Source of the DNA: NIOZ-UU13 sp035528395
Lineage (GTDB): Bacteria > Planctomycetota > Phycisphaerae > Sedimentisphaerales > Anaerobacaceae
Length of the DNA stretch: 64,000 bases
Assembly (NCBI GenBank): GCA_035528395.1
Contig: DATKYR010000218.1
Location: forward strand, 1-64,000
Direction of reading: 5' to 3'
The translations under genes were made by a program, and so were the position numbers. Position 1 is the first letter of the stretch; each line of letters begins with the position of its first letter. Under the pieces are notes generated by a model. That model searched no databases. It worked only from the letters and a program-made list of their open reading frames with translations, and was not told where the DNA came from. Below are positions 25,661 to 34,731 of the stretch, in pieces.

Positions 25661-25808
25661 CTGCCTGATAATACCGAGTTGATATGGACATCTCACTACG
25701 GTTTACCACGCTATCGCACACCGGCAAGATATTCTTGATATTCCGAATCGAATTGTTGTATGGTCGTTTAAAAAACTCTTGTTAAGAAAATCCCAAAAGG
25801 ACTACTAA
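25653..25808 (+). pseudogene. Broken toxin-like frame after the antitoxin-like gene
   Basis: Starts with an ATG inside the antitoxin-like gene (MADCLIIPS), meets TGA at codon 10 (25680-25682), and is then open in the same frame as YGHLTTVYHAIAHRQDILDI, PNRIVVWSFKKLLLRKSQKD to a TAA overlapping the next ATG. The overlap and position suit a toxin, but the 51 codons are too short for a known toxin and no family was recognised. Probably a decayed gene. Confidence 0.4.
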
Positions 25809-26686
25809 TGGATTTATCAGCGGCCTTAAAGAATAAAGAAATCATTTTGCTCGAGGGGGCGATAGGAACTGAATTAGACAAGAGCGGCCTTATGGGTCGG
25901 GCCGGCAACAATCTTGACAATCCGGAAGTTGTTCTTGAAATTCAGCGCCAATACGCTCGGTGTGGCTGCGATGCACTGACCACCAATACGCTGACGATGA
26001 ACCGTATATACATCGAGACGCACAATCTCGGCGTGTCGGTGCAAGACGTGAACCGTGCCGGAGTTGAGCTTGCAAAACAGGCAGTAGGCAAGGGGCAATA
26101 TGTGCTCGGTGACATCAGCTCGACAGGTCAACTGCTTGAGCCGTATGGTACTTATAAGGAATCACAATTTTACGATGCCTTCAGGGAGCAGGCTGAAATT
26201 TTGGCGGAATACGGGGCGGACGGATTTATAATTGAGACTATGTTTGATTTGCGGGAGACGATGTGTGCCCTTCATGCGTGTAAGGACAAGCTCTCACTGC
26301 CTGTGATTGTCTCGATTGCATTTGCGACCGAGACAAAAGGTGGAAGAACGATGATGGGTGACTCTGCAGAACAATGTGCCAAAAGTCTCACGGATGCCGG
26401 TGCGGATGTTATCGGTGCCAACTGCGGCGATATTGATCCGGCCCAGATGGCTGTGGTTGTCTCTCTACTTAAGTCAGCAACGTCACTGCCTGTTCTTGCC
26501 CAGCCGAATGCGGGTAAGCCCAAATTGGTTGATAACGAGACGGTGTTTGATATGGGCCCGGAAGCTTTTGCACAAGGGATTACGGAATGCCTGCGTGCCG
26601 GGGCGAGCATTGTGGGTGGTTGTTGCGGTACCACCCATGAACATATTCGCGCTGTTGCGGGCTTGATAAATAAAGGGGGAGAATGA
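25808..26686 (+). CDS. Homocysteine S-methyltransferase family protein
   Basis: A 292-residue protein of the homocysteine-binding domain family (as in MetH N-terminal module, MtgB and BHMT). Motifs: ILLEGAIGTELDKSGL at the N-terminus, TTNTLTMNR, and the three zinc cysteines in IGANCGDIDP and IVGGCCGTTHEHI. It would transfer a methyl group from a donor such as a betaine or a corrinoid to homocysteine; the donor cannot be told. There is no corrinoid-binding domain. It overlaps the next gene by 4 bp and forms a run with GNAT and ASCH genes. Confidence 0.88.
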   Translation: MDLSAALKNKEIILLEGAIGTELDKSGLMGRAGNNLDNPEVVLEIQRQYARCGCDALTTNTLTMNRIYIETHNLGVSVQDVNRAGVELAKQAVGKGQYVLGDISSTGQLLEPYGTYKESQFYDAFREQAEILAEYGADGFIIETMFDLRETMCALHACKDKLSLPVIVSIAFATETKGGRTMMGDSAEQCAKSLTDAGADVIGANCGDIDPAQMAVVVSLLKSATSLPVLAQPNAGKPKLVDNETVFDMGPEAFAQGITECLRAGASIVGGCCGTTHEHIRAVAGLINKGGE

Positions 26687-27477
26687 AGGCGGTCTGTTTA
26701 CATGATAAGAGTACAATAGAAACATTTCTTCGCGGCAATGTGTTTCTTAACATTTACGGTCTTGGTGACCTGGACGATTTCTTCTGGCCTTACACAACCT
26801 GGTACGCGTTGACCGATACAGCAGGCGTCCAGGCCATAGCCTTGATGTACACCGGTGGAAGTATGCCGTGTTTTCATGCTCTGGCTGAAGGGGACAAAGT
26901 CATTTACACAGAAGAACTTTTGCGTTGTTTGATTCCAATTTTACCCAGGAGTTTTCATGCCCACTTGAGCCTGGGATTAGAGAGGGTATTGGTGGAGCAT
27001 TATACTTTTAGACCTCACGGCAGGCATTATAAGATGGCTTTGACGGATAAATCCCTGCTATCCAATGTTGATACCTCCCGGGCAGCAGGTCTTTCAATGC
27101 CGCACTTGAGCGAAATTATCAGCTTGTTTAAAAAGGCTTATCCCGGAAATTTCTTTGAGCCAAGGATGTTGGAGACAAAACAATACTACGGTATCCGCCG
27201 GTCAGGCGAGCTGGTCAGTGCCGCAGGTGTGCACGTATATTCTCGCCGGTATCTGGTTGCTGCCTTAGGTAACATCACAACGCATCCAAAATATAGAGGC
27301 AAGGGATACGGCACAACTATAACTGCCAAAGTTTGTAAATCATTATTGCGCGATATAGACCACATAGGCCTTAACGTCAAAGCGGACGATATAAGTGCAA
27401 TCAAGTGCTATGAAAGACTGGGCTTTGAAGTTATTGACTCCTACAGTGAATTTGAAGTCGAATTTAAGTCGTCCTGA
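26683..27477 (+). CDS. GNAT-family N-acetyltransferase
   Basis: A 264-residue protein. The C-terminal half is a GNAT domain: YLVAALGNITTHPKYRGKGY with GTTITAKVCKSLL is the acetyl-CoA binding loop and helix, and SAIKCYERLGFEVIDSY the final motif. The N-terminal half (FLNIYGLGDLDDFFWPYTTW...) is similar to that of GNAT proteins with an added N-terminal lobe. The acceptor is unknown. The start overlaps the previous stop (ATGA), so the genes are translationally coupled. Confidence 0.85.
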   Translation: MKAVCLHDKSTIETFLRGNVFLNIYGLGDLDDFFWPYTTWYALTDTAGVQAIALMYTGGSMPCFHALAEGDKVIYTEELLRCLIPILPRSFHAHLSLGLERVLVEHYTFRPHGRHYKMALTDKSLLSNVDTSRAAGLSMPHLSEIISLFKKAYPGNFFEPRMLETKQYYGIRRSGELVSAAGVHVYSRRYLVAALGNITTHPKYRGKGYGTTITAKVCKSLLRDIDHIGLNVKADDISAIKCYERLGFEVIDSYSEFEVEFKSS

Positions 27478-27495
27478 AAGTAAGTGTTAAATCAT

Positions 27496-27933
27496 ATGGC
27501 GAATTATCATCTGGTAATCCTGAAGAAACCTTATCTGGATGCGATTTTAGATGGTCATAAGCAAATCGAATCGCGTTTTACCAAGACAAGGCGTCCTGCT
27601 TTTGGGCGGGTCTTGGCCGGCGATAAATTATTTCTGAAAGTAAGTTCCGGGCCTGTCTGCGCGAGGGCAACCGTTACAGCGGTTAAAAATTTCGAGAACC
27701 TGACGCCGGGACAAATAATCGAAATAAAACAGCGTTATAATCACTATATCAAAGGCAGCGATGAATACTGGGACAGTAAAATGGACTCCAGGTTCGGCTT
27801 TTTGGTCTGGCTCAGGGACGTAAAGCCAATCGAACCTGTGCGAATACGCAAAAAAGATTGGCGGGCGTGGGTTATTCTGACAGAGAAAGAAAACTTCGGA
27901 CTGCTGAAAAAAAAGGACTGTAATATCCTCTAA
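27496..27933 (+). CDS. ASCH-domain protein
   Basis: A 145-residue protein with the ASCH/PUA-like fold pattern: HLVILKKPYLDAILDGHKQI, ESRFTKTRRPAFGRVLAGDK, LFLKVSSGPVCARATV and FLVWLRDVKPIEPVRIRKKD. ASCH domains bind RNA or cleave modified nucleosides. The ATG at 27496 is preferred to the GTG at 27484 because the domain begins right after it. It is 18 bp after the GNAT gene, in the same run. Confidence 0.75.
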   Translation: MANYHLVILKKPYLDAILDGHKQIESRFTKTRRPAFGRVLAGDKLFLKVSSGPVCARATVTAVKNFENLTPGQIIEIKQRYNHYIKGSDEYWDSKMDSRFGFLVWLRDVKPIEPVRIRKKDWRAWVILTEKENFGLLKKKDCNIL

Positions 27934-28065
27934 ATGTGGCTTTCCTCCGTATTTTGTATTTTTTTTATGTAAGCCGCAATAAAGTCCCCTTTAAATCCGT
28001 CTCTATCTTTACAAATCCGGTATGTTTAAATATTAAGAGGCCCTAAATTTTGAAAGGAGCAGGAA

Positions 28066-28788
28066 ATGTTGAAGAAGATTATGTTAGTCATTCTGGCGGC
28101 GGTTTTAGTATTAGCGGCAGTTGATAGCTTAACGGCCCAGCCGGGACCGCGGGGCGGAGATTTCGGAGGCAGGCGGGGCGGCAGGGGCTTCTCGGCCGCT
28201 CCTCAGCAGCCGCCTGTACCGGTTAACGAGCAAGAGAAGAAGATTCTGAGTATACTTGATGATATGGACAGTAACCAGAGCAGAAGGATGATGAATGTGC
28301 CGATGGAGGACGGCAGAGTGCTGCGATTGCTTACCGAAGCAGCAGGTGCCAAACACGTTGTTGAGATCGGCACGTCCAACGGATACTCGGGAATATGGTT
28401 CTGCCTTGCCCTTCGGACGACAGGCGGCAAGCTCACCACTCACGATATCGACGAGGGCCGAGCCGCACTTGCCCGCGAGAATTTCAAGCGGGCCGGTGTC
28501 GATAATCTCGTTACACTCGTTATGGGGGATGCCCACGAGACAGTTAAAAATCTCAAAGAGCCCATAGATGTCCTGTTTCTTGACGCGGACAAAGAAGGTT
28601 ATATAGACTACCTCAATAAGCTGTTGCCGTTGGTGCGTCCAGGCGGACTAATCCTGGCCCACAATGTTAACATGGGACAGATGCAGGACTTTATCGAGGC
28701 CATTACTACCGACCCCAACCTGGATACGGTTTTTCTGGGCCAGGGCCAGGGCCTTAGTGTGACACTTAAGAAACGCCAGAGCAAATAA
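28066..28788 (+). CDS. Exported SAM-dependent O-methyltransferase-like protein
   Basis: A 240-residue protein. Residues 1-25 are a signal peptide (MLKKIMLVILAAVLVLAAVD SLTAQ), followed by a Gly/Arg-rich stretch (GGDFGGRRGGRGFSAAPQQP). The rest is a class I O-methyltransferase: HVVEIGTSNGYSGIWFCLAL (SAM site), LTTHDIDEGRAALARENFKR, DVLFLDADKEGYIDYLNKLL and GGLILAHNVN. Catechol-OMT-type metal residues seem kept (DAD and HN). An export signal on a SAM enzyme is unusual. The start follows AAAGGAG. Confidence 0.8.
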   Translation: MLKKIMLVILAAVLVLAAVDSLTAQPGPRGGDFGGRRGGRGFSAAPQQPPVPVNEQEKKILSILDDMDSNQSRRMMNVPMEDGRVLRLLTEAAGAKHVVEIGTSNGYSGIWFCLALRTTGGKLTTHDIDEGRAALARENFKRAGVDNLVTLVMGDAHETVKNLKEPIDVLFLDADKEGYIDYLNKLLPLVRPGGLILAHNVNMGQMQDFIEAITTDPNLDTVFLGQGQGLSVTLKKRQSK

Positions 28789-29164
28789 TTTAATGTCCCA
28801 TTCGGGGAATGGGAGAAAATCCCTCGCTTTCAGGCGAAGACTTCAGTATTATAAACTCGAAATTCGAATAGCGAAATCCGAAACAAACCTGTCTTGAGCA
28901 GAGTCGAAGGATTCAAAATCCGAATTACGAGAACTCAAAACAGTGTCTCATCCGCTAAGGTGTTTTTGAGAATTTGTATTTCGAACATTCGATATTGTTT
29001 CGAATTTCGGATCCCCGTTTTCACGGGGACAACTTTACCCCTGCGAAAGCTGGGGTGCTTAGGATTTTCTTGGCTTTAGCGGGCTTACAGCCCGTCTTAC
29101 AAGCTACCGCCTTCAGGCGGTAGTAGTTTAATTCACTGTTAATATCGGAAGGATTCTGTAAATT
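28789..29164. other. Gap with short hairpins
   Basis: No gene. It contains pieces of GAAATCCGAAAC type text, the palindromes CCCCGTTTTCACGGGG (29013-29028), GCGGGCTTACAGCCCG (29079-29094) and CTACCGCCTTCAGGCGGTAG (29104-29123); the last could act as a terminator for the methyltransferase gene or as a repeat. Confidence 0.5.
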
Positions 29165-30088
29165 ATGCCATCTAATCGAAAGGAAGTATCACGCCGTAAT
29201 TTTCTGGCGCAGGGTGTTCGTGTTACCATCGGTGCCCTTGCGACCACGACATTGACATCATGTAATTCCCTCAAGACAGGAGACGCAGCTAAACGCAGCA
29301 CAAGAACACGATTTGGATTCACCACTTACCAGTGGGGCACAGACTGGGATATACCGACTCTTATCACCAACTGCCGCAAAGCTCAGGTCTTTGGCGTTGA
29401 GCTGCGAACCAGTCAATCCTACGCTCATGGTGTTGAATTAGAGCTGAGTGCACAGCAGCGCCGTGAGGTAAAGAAACTTTTTGAGGATAGTCCGGTTATT
29501 CTGGTGGGTCTTGCGACCAGTGAGCGGTATGATTCGCCGGAGGCCGAGGAGCTGAAAGCGGCAATTGAAAATACCAAGTCCTACATAAAACTCAGCCGTG
29601 ATACAGGCAGCAGCGGTGTGAGAGTGTTCCCGAACAGCTTTCACGATGGCGTCGCGCGAGAAAAAACTATCGAGCAGATAGGCAGTGCACTTAACATCCT
29701 GGGGGCTTTTGCCGCCGACTATGGCCAGCAGGTTCGCCTCGAAGCGCACGGTAATGCAGGCGATTTGCCGACTATCAGGGCGATTATGGACCGGGTTGTC
29801 CAGCCGAGCGTTCGAGTGAAACTCAATAGCGATAAGAGGGATACCAGTGGCAACGGATTCGAGCACAATTTCAACCTGGTCAAGGATTTGCTGGGCGATA
29901 CGCTGCACCTGCACAATCTCAAAGACACGGAATTTCCATTTCAGCTTCAAATGGACCTGCTTGTAAAAATGGGCTGGACCGGCTGGCAGATGCTGGAAGT
30001 AAGCGATAAGGTACCGGACCGCGTCCAGGCGTTGATTGAACAGCGTCAGATCTGGGATGGGCTGCTGGCAAATTCACTGAACGTATGA
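29165..30088 (+). CDS. TAT-exported sugar phosphate isomerase/epimerase-like lipoprotein
   Basis: A 307-residue protein. The N-terminus has a twin-arginine signal (VSRRNFLAQGVRVTIGALAT) and a lipobox-like LTSC. The remainder is a xylose-isomerase-like TIM barrel: RFGFTTYQWGTDWDIPTLIT, VFGVELRTS, SSGVRVFPNSF, VRLEAHGNAGDLPTIRAIMD and LHLHNLKD. Metal-ligand positions are partly kept (Glu in RLEAHG, Asp and His in HLHNLKD). TAT signal suggests folding with cofactor before export, common for this family in planctomycetes. Substrate unknown. Confidence 0.82.
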   Translation: MPSNRKEVSRRNFLAQGVRVTIGALATTTLTSCNSLKTGDAAKRSTRTRFGFTTYQWGTDWDIPTLITNCRKAQVFGVELRTSQSYAHGVELELSAQQRREVKKLFEDSPVILVGLATSERYDSPEAEELKAAIENTKSYIKLSRDTGSSGVRVFPNSFHDGVAREKTIEQIGSALNILGAFAADYGQQVRLEAHGNAGDLPTIRAIMDRVVQPSVRVKLNSDKRDTSGNGFEHNFNLVKDLLGDTLHLHNLKDTEFPFQLQMDLLVKMGWTGWQMLEVSDKVPDRVQALIEQRQIWDGLLANSLNV

Positions 30089-30146
30089 GTAGAAAGCACA
30101 GATAAATAGTAGTGAAACGGAGGCGCCGGATTCAGCGGGACCGGTT

Positions 30147-30305
30147 ATGCAGATAGCTCTTCGGAAGGAACTGTCGCTTTTCGACTCGACCTGCATTATT
30201 GTCGGCATCATCATCGGCGCCGGAATCTACCAGATGGCTCCGGACATCGCTGAAGACGGATATTGCTGTCGGGGCGTGCATCCTTTAAAGATGGGGGTAC
30301 TGTAA
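30147..30305 (+). pseudogene. N-terminal fragment of an APC-family permease
   Basis: Fifty-two codons: MQIALRKELSLFDSTCIIVG, IIIGAGIYQMAPDIAEDGYC, then unrelated residues to a TAA. The first 35 residues are the first membrane helix of an APC transporter with the G-[IV]-GAGI hinge. It is not the start of the following intact permease, which has its own first helix, so it is a remnant of a second permease. Confidence 0.7.
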
Positions 30306-30316
30306 GGACAATAAGA

Positions 30317-31657
30317 ATGCCAAAGGAAGAATTGCAACGAGGATTTGGTCTATCAACTTCGACCTACGTGGTGATTGCCAGCATGGTGGGGACAGGAATT
30401 CTGGTATCGCCCGGATACATGATGGCTTCACTCCAGAACTACCCCGTTATATTTGGGCTTTGGGCCCTTGGTGGGTTGTTGGCCATATGCGGTGCTCTTT
30501 GTGTGGCGGAGTTAGCAGCCGCTCTGCCCCGGGCAGGCGGTGAGTACGTTTACCTTCGCGAAGCATACGGCCCGATGCCTGCCTTTCTATCCGGTTGGAC
30601 GTCGTTTTTTGTAGGCTTTTCCGCACCGCTGGCCGTGGTAAGCTATATCGCGGCTTTATACCTTTTGACGCCGTTCGGATTGGCTGAGAAGGAAACGGGA
30701 CACCTTGTCCAGACCGTTGCCGCGCTCATTATAGTCGCAATCACGCTGCCCAATCTCATTGGTCTTCGTCATTCCGCCTGGACACAGAATCTCACCACGA
30801 TTTTCAAGTTCGGCCTGTTTGTGGTCTTTGTGGTGATGGCATTTCTGTTCGGCGAAGGACGGCTGGCAAACGTTGTGGAAGGCCAGTCGATAGGGAACGT
30901 CAAGTTCGGAACCGCGGCTTCGCAGTTCTTCTACGTCATGTTCGCTTACAGCGGCTGGAACGCCGCCAGCTATCTGGCCGGCGAGGTTAAGGACCCATCC
31001 AGAATTCTCCCAAGGTCCTTGCTGCTGGGCGCAGGGCTCGTCATAGTTTTGTATCTGGCCCTGAATCTCGTTTTCGCTTACGCGGTACCTCTGGCCGATG
31101 TGGGATTTGACAACGCTGAGCGGGTTCCCCAGCTCGCGGTCGAAAATCTGTTTGGGCCTAGGGCCTCCAGCGTTTTCTCCGTTGTGCTGGGATTGACGTT
31201 CCTGGCTACAGTGAGCGCTTTCATTATTACCGGCCCGCGGGTTTACTACGCCATGGCAAGGGACGGATTGTTTCCATCCATAGCTGAGCATGTCAGCTCA
31301 AAGGGGCGGGTTCCTACCTACGCTATGCTCTTGCAGAGTGTCTGCGCGATTATTATTCTGTTCGTGACGGACTTTCAGAACTTATACAAGTATGCCTCGG
31401 TGGGGTTATCGCTCTTTGCGCTGCTTTTTGTAGGTGCAGTTTATGTCCTTCGATGTCGCCGGCCGGATATGGAAAGACCGTTTCGCGTACCCTTATATCC
31501 TGTTGTTCCGGCGATTTTCATGGTCGTGATTCTTTTCACGGCTGTATTTGCGTTCATACAGTGGCCGAAACCTTCGGCTTTCAGCCTCGGCAGCATCCTC
31601 CTGGGTATCCCGGTCTATTACATTTGGTTGTTCGTCCGCCGTCGACGGGATACATAG
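30317..31657 (+). CDS. APC-family amino acid/polyamine permease
   Basis: A 446-residue membrane protein with about 12 helices and the APC pattern: YVVIASMVGTGILVSPGYMM (unwound helix 1), LALPRAGGEYVYLREAYGP-like text (ALPRAGGEYVYLREAYGPMP), and FAYSGWNAASYLAGEVKDP (helix 6). It would import an amino acid; the substrate cannot be read. The ATG at 30317 is chosen over a TTG at 30263 because GTAAGGAC lies just upstream and the added residues overlap the permease fragment. Confidence 0.9.
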   Translation: MPKEELQRGFGLSTSTYVVIASMVGTGILVSPGYMMASLQNYPVIFGLWALGGLLAICGALCVAELAAALPRAGGEYVYLREAYGPMPAFLSGWTSFFVGFSAPLAVVSYIAALYLLTPFGLAEKETGHLVQTVAALIIVAITLPNLIGLRHSAWTQNLTTIFKFGLFVVFVVMAFLFGEGRLANVVEGQSIGNVKFGTAASQFFYVMFAYSGWNAASYLAGEVKDPSRILPRSLLLGAGLVIVLYLALNLVFAYAVPLADVGFDNAERVPQLAVENLFGPRASSVFSVVLGLTFLATVSAFIITGPRVYYAMARDGLFPSIAEHVSSKGRVPTYAMLLQSVCAIIILFVTDFQNLYKYASVGLSLFALLFVGAVYVLRCRRPDMERPFRVPLYPVVPAIFMVVILFTAVFAFIQWPKPSAFSLGSILLGIPVYYIWLFVRRRRDT

Positions 31658-32124
31658 CAACCTGCTATCCGGATGTACGAGAGTTTGAAAAGTTCTGTTG
31701 TGAAATCCATATTAGGGACTGGTAAAGAAATTAGGTTTCGTTTTTGGTTGAGCGAGGACAAGGCTGGCAAGGAAGCAAAACGCAGGCCTACTGGTTGGTA
31801 GTCCGAGTTTTGCTGACACCGCCAGCCGCAGCCGCAGCCAGCTAAAAATGGAAGATAATTTATTTACAAGTCCTAAAGTTGGGTTTTTAAGAATCCAGCC
31901 CTTATTGTCCTCTTCGGGGGTTTTCTTTGCAATTTTCTCTTGACATCGAGGTATAAGATTATGCTATAATCATACTACCTTTCATCGCTTGCGAATGCGT
32001 GAAATGAGGAGGCAGCATGCTTACTATGTCTATTATATTTGCGAGGTTCTTCACTGGCCGATTTAACCCAACCCGGAAAGTGTTGTTTGTTTAATGCCCT
32101 GATGGGTGGAAAGGAAGTAATAAA
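31658..32124. other. Gap before the beta-helix fusion gene
   Basis: No gene supported. It contains GGGTTTTTAAG and TCTTCGGGGGTTTTCTTTG text and the promoter at 31940-31970. A short open frame (32018 on, with AGGAGG upstream) overlaps the next gene's start and was not called. Confidence 0.4.
31940..31970 (+). promoter_or_regulatory. Sigma-70-type promoter
   Basis: TTGACA (31940-31945) and TATAAT (31965-31970), both perfect, with a rather long 19-bp spacer. It points to the gene at 32125, giving a leader of about 145 bases. Confidence 0.5.
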
Positions 32125-34731
32125 ATGGCTAACAAAGAAAATCTGAGAATCTGCCTGGCAATATCTATTTTTTTCCTGTCAATAGCTGGTTTGGCACAGG
32201 CTGCCACGATTACTGTAGGCTCTGGAGCCGCCTATGATTTTGACACTATACAAGCAGGGATTGATGCGGCTGTGGATGGGGATACGGTGCTGGTGGCACC
32301 CGGCGAGTACGTTATCACCGAACCAGTCACATTTCGAGGCAAGGCCATCACGGTGAAGTCGGAGGCTGGGCCGGATGAGACAACCATCCGGATGGGCACG
32401 CCGGCTGATACTAATCGCGGCAGTGTTGTGTTATTCGAGAACAACGAGACCGCCGCGTCTGTTCTTGAAGGATTCACGATCACCGAAGGCAAAGGTTCTT
32501 GGCTAGAAGACTCGTGGTTGGGTGGGGGCATTTTGTTTAATGCTTCCTCTGGGACCGTAAAGAATTGTTCAATAGTGCAGAACAGAGTGGAGGGCAGTGG
32601 CGGCGGAGTCTTTTGCGCTTATCCGGGCTCTCCAATCCTAATCGACTGCATAATTGCGGAGAACTCAGCTGGAGACTCCGGCGGTGGTGTGTTCGCCTGG
32701 GGGGAATCCTCCCTTACTCTGACAAACTGTATCATCAGGGGAAACTCGGCCAATCGTACTGGATCTTATGGTGGAATTGGCGGTGGAGTAGGGTGCTACC
32801 TCAACTCGTCCACAACAATGACCAATTGCGCAATAGTCAGCAACATGGCGCGCGTAGGTGGCGGCTTGTTCTGCGGGGACAACTCATCCGTGATAATGAC
32901 TCACTGCGCGGTAATTGGAAACATGGCGCGCTATGCTGCCGGTGGGATAGAAACCTACCTTAATTCCTCTACCACTGTGGACAATTGCGTCTTCGCGCGG
33001 AACACAGCAGTAAGTTCCTGTGGTGGGATGAACTGCTCCCTCAATGGGGGCTCTGCGGCGGTGACGAACAGTATCTTCTGGGAAAACACAGCGCCTAAAG
33101 CACCCGAGATTTTGGTAAGGAGTGGGGGAACGCTCGACATAACGTATAGCAACGTTGTCGGTGGCCAGACTGGAGTCAGTGTTGAAGGCGGCACACTTAA
33201 CTGGGGCGAGGGCAACATCGACGCCGACCCGTGTTTCGCCGATCCAAACAATGACGACTTTCATTTGAAATCTGAAGCAGGCCGATGGGACCCGAACAAG
33301 CAAACCTGGGTTCTGGATGATGTTACAAGCCCATGTATTGATGCGGGCGACCCAAATTCAGACTGGAGCGCAGAATTGTGGCCGCACGGCGAGCGGATAA
33401 ATATGGGTGCTTACGGCGGAACGTCTCAGGCAAGTATGTCGTTGTCTGATGCAGGTGCCGTTGTTTACATACAATGGCTGGGCCATTCGACCGTGAAGGT
33501 CTGGACGGAAGATTGTGTAGTATATGTTGACCCGGAGAGAGTGCCTGAGTCGCTCCATGATGCGACGCTGGTGTGCGTTACTCACAGTCACGGGGACCAT
33601 TACTCGCCTTCTGATATTGCGAAAGTTTCCAATCCTGATACGCAATTCATCGCTCCGCCTGATGTCGTCCAGCAGTACGGCAGCGGACAGACAATCGCGC
33701 CCGGGCAGACAATCGAATTCGACAATGTTAATATAATCGCGGTGCCTTCTTATAATACCAACAAATCGAACCATCCCAAATCAAGGAACTGGGTCGGGTT
33801 CATAATAGAGCTCGGCTCGAAGCGGATTTATGTTGCGGGTGATACAGACCTGATAGAGGAGATGAATACGCTCGGAGATATTGATGTGGCGATACTGCCG
33901 GCGGGGGGCACGTACACAATGAATGCGGTCGAAGCGGCGGAGGCGACGCAATATATAAAGCCCGAATTGGCCATACCCTACCACTGGGGTCAAAGCGTTG
34001 GCACTTTAAGCGATGCACAAACATTTGCCGAATTGGCTGCGTGCGCTGTAAAGATTTTGACGGTCGGCGAGACTATCAGCTCCGACAATTGGCCGAAGTA
34101 TTCTCCCCTGATAGCGCACTGGAAGCTGGATGAGACAGAGGGTAGCGTTGCCTACGATAGTGCAGGCGACAATGATGGCTCCTGCCATGGTGAGCCGTTC
34201 TGGCAGCCTGCCGGCGGTAAGGTTGATGGCGCTTTGGAATTCGACGGGATTAATGATTATATCAGCGCTGATTTTGTCCTGAACCCGGCGGAGGGGGCGT
34301 TCAGCGTCTTTGCCTGGATTAAAGGGGGCGCTGCCGGGCAGGTCATTATATCTCAGACAGACGGCACCGGGACCGGTGAGGCCTGGATTGGTGCGGAAAC
34401 ATCGGATGGAAAACTTATGACCGGGCTAACGCCACCTCCTGCCGGCCGGTCTGCCCCACAACCACTGGTCTCGGAATCCGTAATTATAGATGGCCAGTGG
34501 CACCATATCGGCCTTGTCTGGAACAGGTCGTACAGGTACCTATATGTGGATGGCATAGAAGCTGCCGGGGATACCACGGCTTTGGCCCCGCTGAAAGCTT
34601 CGGACGGTGGTTTATACATTGGTGCCGGAAAGACTCTTGAAGCAGGCAGTTTCTTCCCCGGCCTGATTGATGATGTTCGCATTTACAACCGGGCGCTGAG
34701 CACAGAAGATATCGAGGAGTTGGCGCGTTAG
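32125..34731 (+). CDS. Secreted beta-helix / metallo-beta-lactamase-fold / LamG fusion protein
   Basis: An 868-residue exported protein with three parts. Residues 1-27 are a signal peptide. About 30-430 form a right-handed parallel beta-helix: ATITVGSGAAYDFDTIQAGI, then repeats of the type NSSTTMTNCAIVSNMARVGG. About 450-650 are a metallo-beta-lactamase-fold hydrolase of the UlaG/YtnP-like group: IQWLGHSTVKVWTED, VCVTHSHGDHYSPSDIA (metal motif HxHxDH near residue 488), YVAGDTDLIEEM and AIPYHWGQS. About 665-868 are a LamG/concanavalin-type domain ending DDVRIYNRALSTEDIEELA. Metal ligands appear complete, so activity is likely; the substrate is unknown. It is preceded by AAAGGAAG. Confidence 0.85.
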   Translation: MANKENLRICLAISIFFLSIAGLAQAATITVGSGAAYDFDTIQAGIDAAVDGDTVLVAPGEYVITEPVTFRGKAITVKSEAGPDETTIRMGTPADTNRGSVVLFENNETAASVLEGFTITEGKGSWLEDSWLGGGILFNASSGTVKNCSIVQNRVEGSGGGVFCAYPGSPILIDCIIAENSAGDSGGGVFAWGESSLTLTNCIIRGNSANRTGSYGGIGGGVGCYLNSSTTMTNCAIVSNMARVGGGLFCGDNSSVIMTHCAVIGNMARYAAGGIETYLNSSTTVDNCVFARNTAVSSCGGMNCSLNGGSAAVTNSIFWENTAPKAPEILVRSGGTLDITYSNVVGGQTGVSVEGGTLNWGEGNIDADPCFADPNNDDFHLKSEAGRWDPNKQTWVLDDVTSPCIDAGDPNSDWSAELWPHGERINMGAYGGTSQASMSLSDAGAVVYIQWLGHSTVKVWTEDCVVYVDPERVPESLHDATLVCVTHSHGDHYSPSDIAKVSNPDTQFIAPPDVVQQYGSGQTIAPGQTIEFDNVNIIAVPSYNTNKSNHPKSRNWVGFIIELGSKRIYVAGDTDLIEEMNTLGDIDVAILPAGGTYTMNAVEAAEATQYIKPELAIPYHWGQSVGTLSDAQTFAELAACAVKILTVGETISSDNWPKYSPLIAHWKLDETEGSVAYDSAGDNDGSCHGEPFWQPAGGKVDGALEFDGINDYISADFVLNPAEGAFSVFAWIKGGAAGQVIISQTDGTGTGEAWIGAETSDGKLMTGLTPPPAGRSAPQPLVSESVIIDGQWHHIGLVWNRSYRYLYVDGIEAAGDTTALAPLKASDGGLYIGAGKTLEAGSFFPGLIDDVRIYNRALSTEDIEELAR

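Noticed and set aside
32018..32149. Short upstream frame with AGGAGG before the beta-helix fusion gene
   Set aside because: It overlaps the start of the main gene in another frame, has no family likeness, and the main gene has its own ribosome site; a leader peptide cannot be excluded but is not supported.
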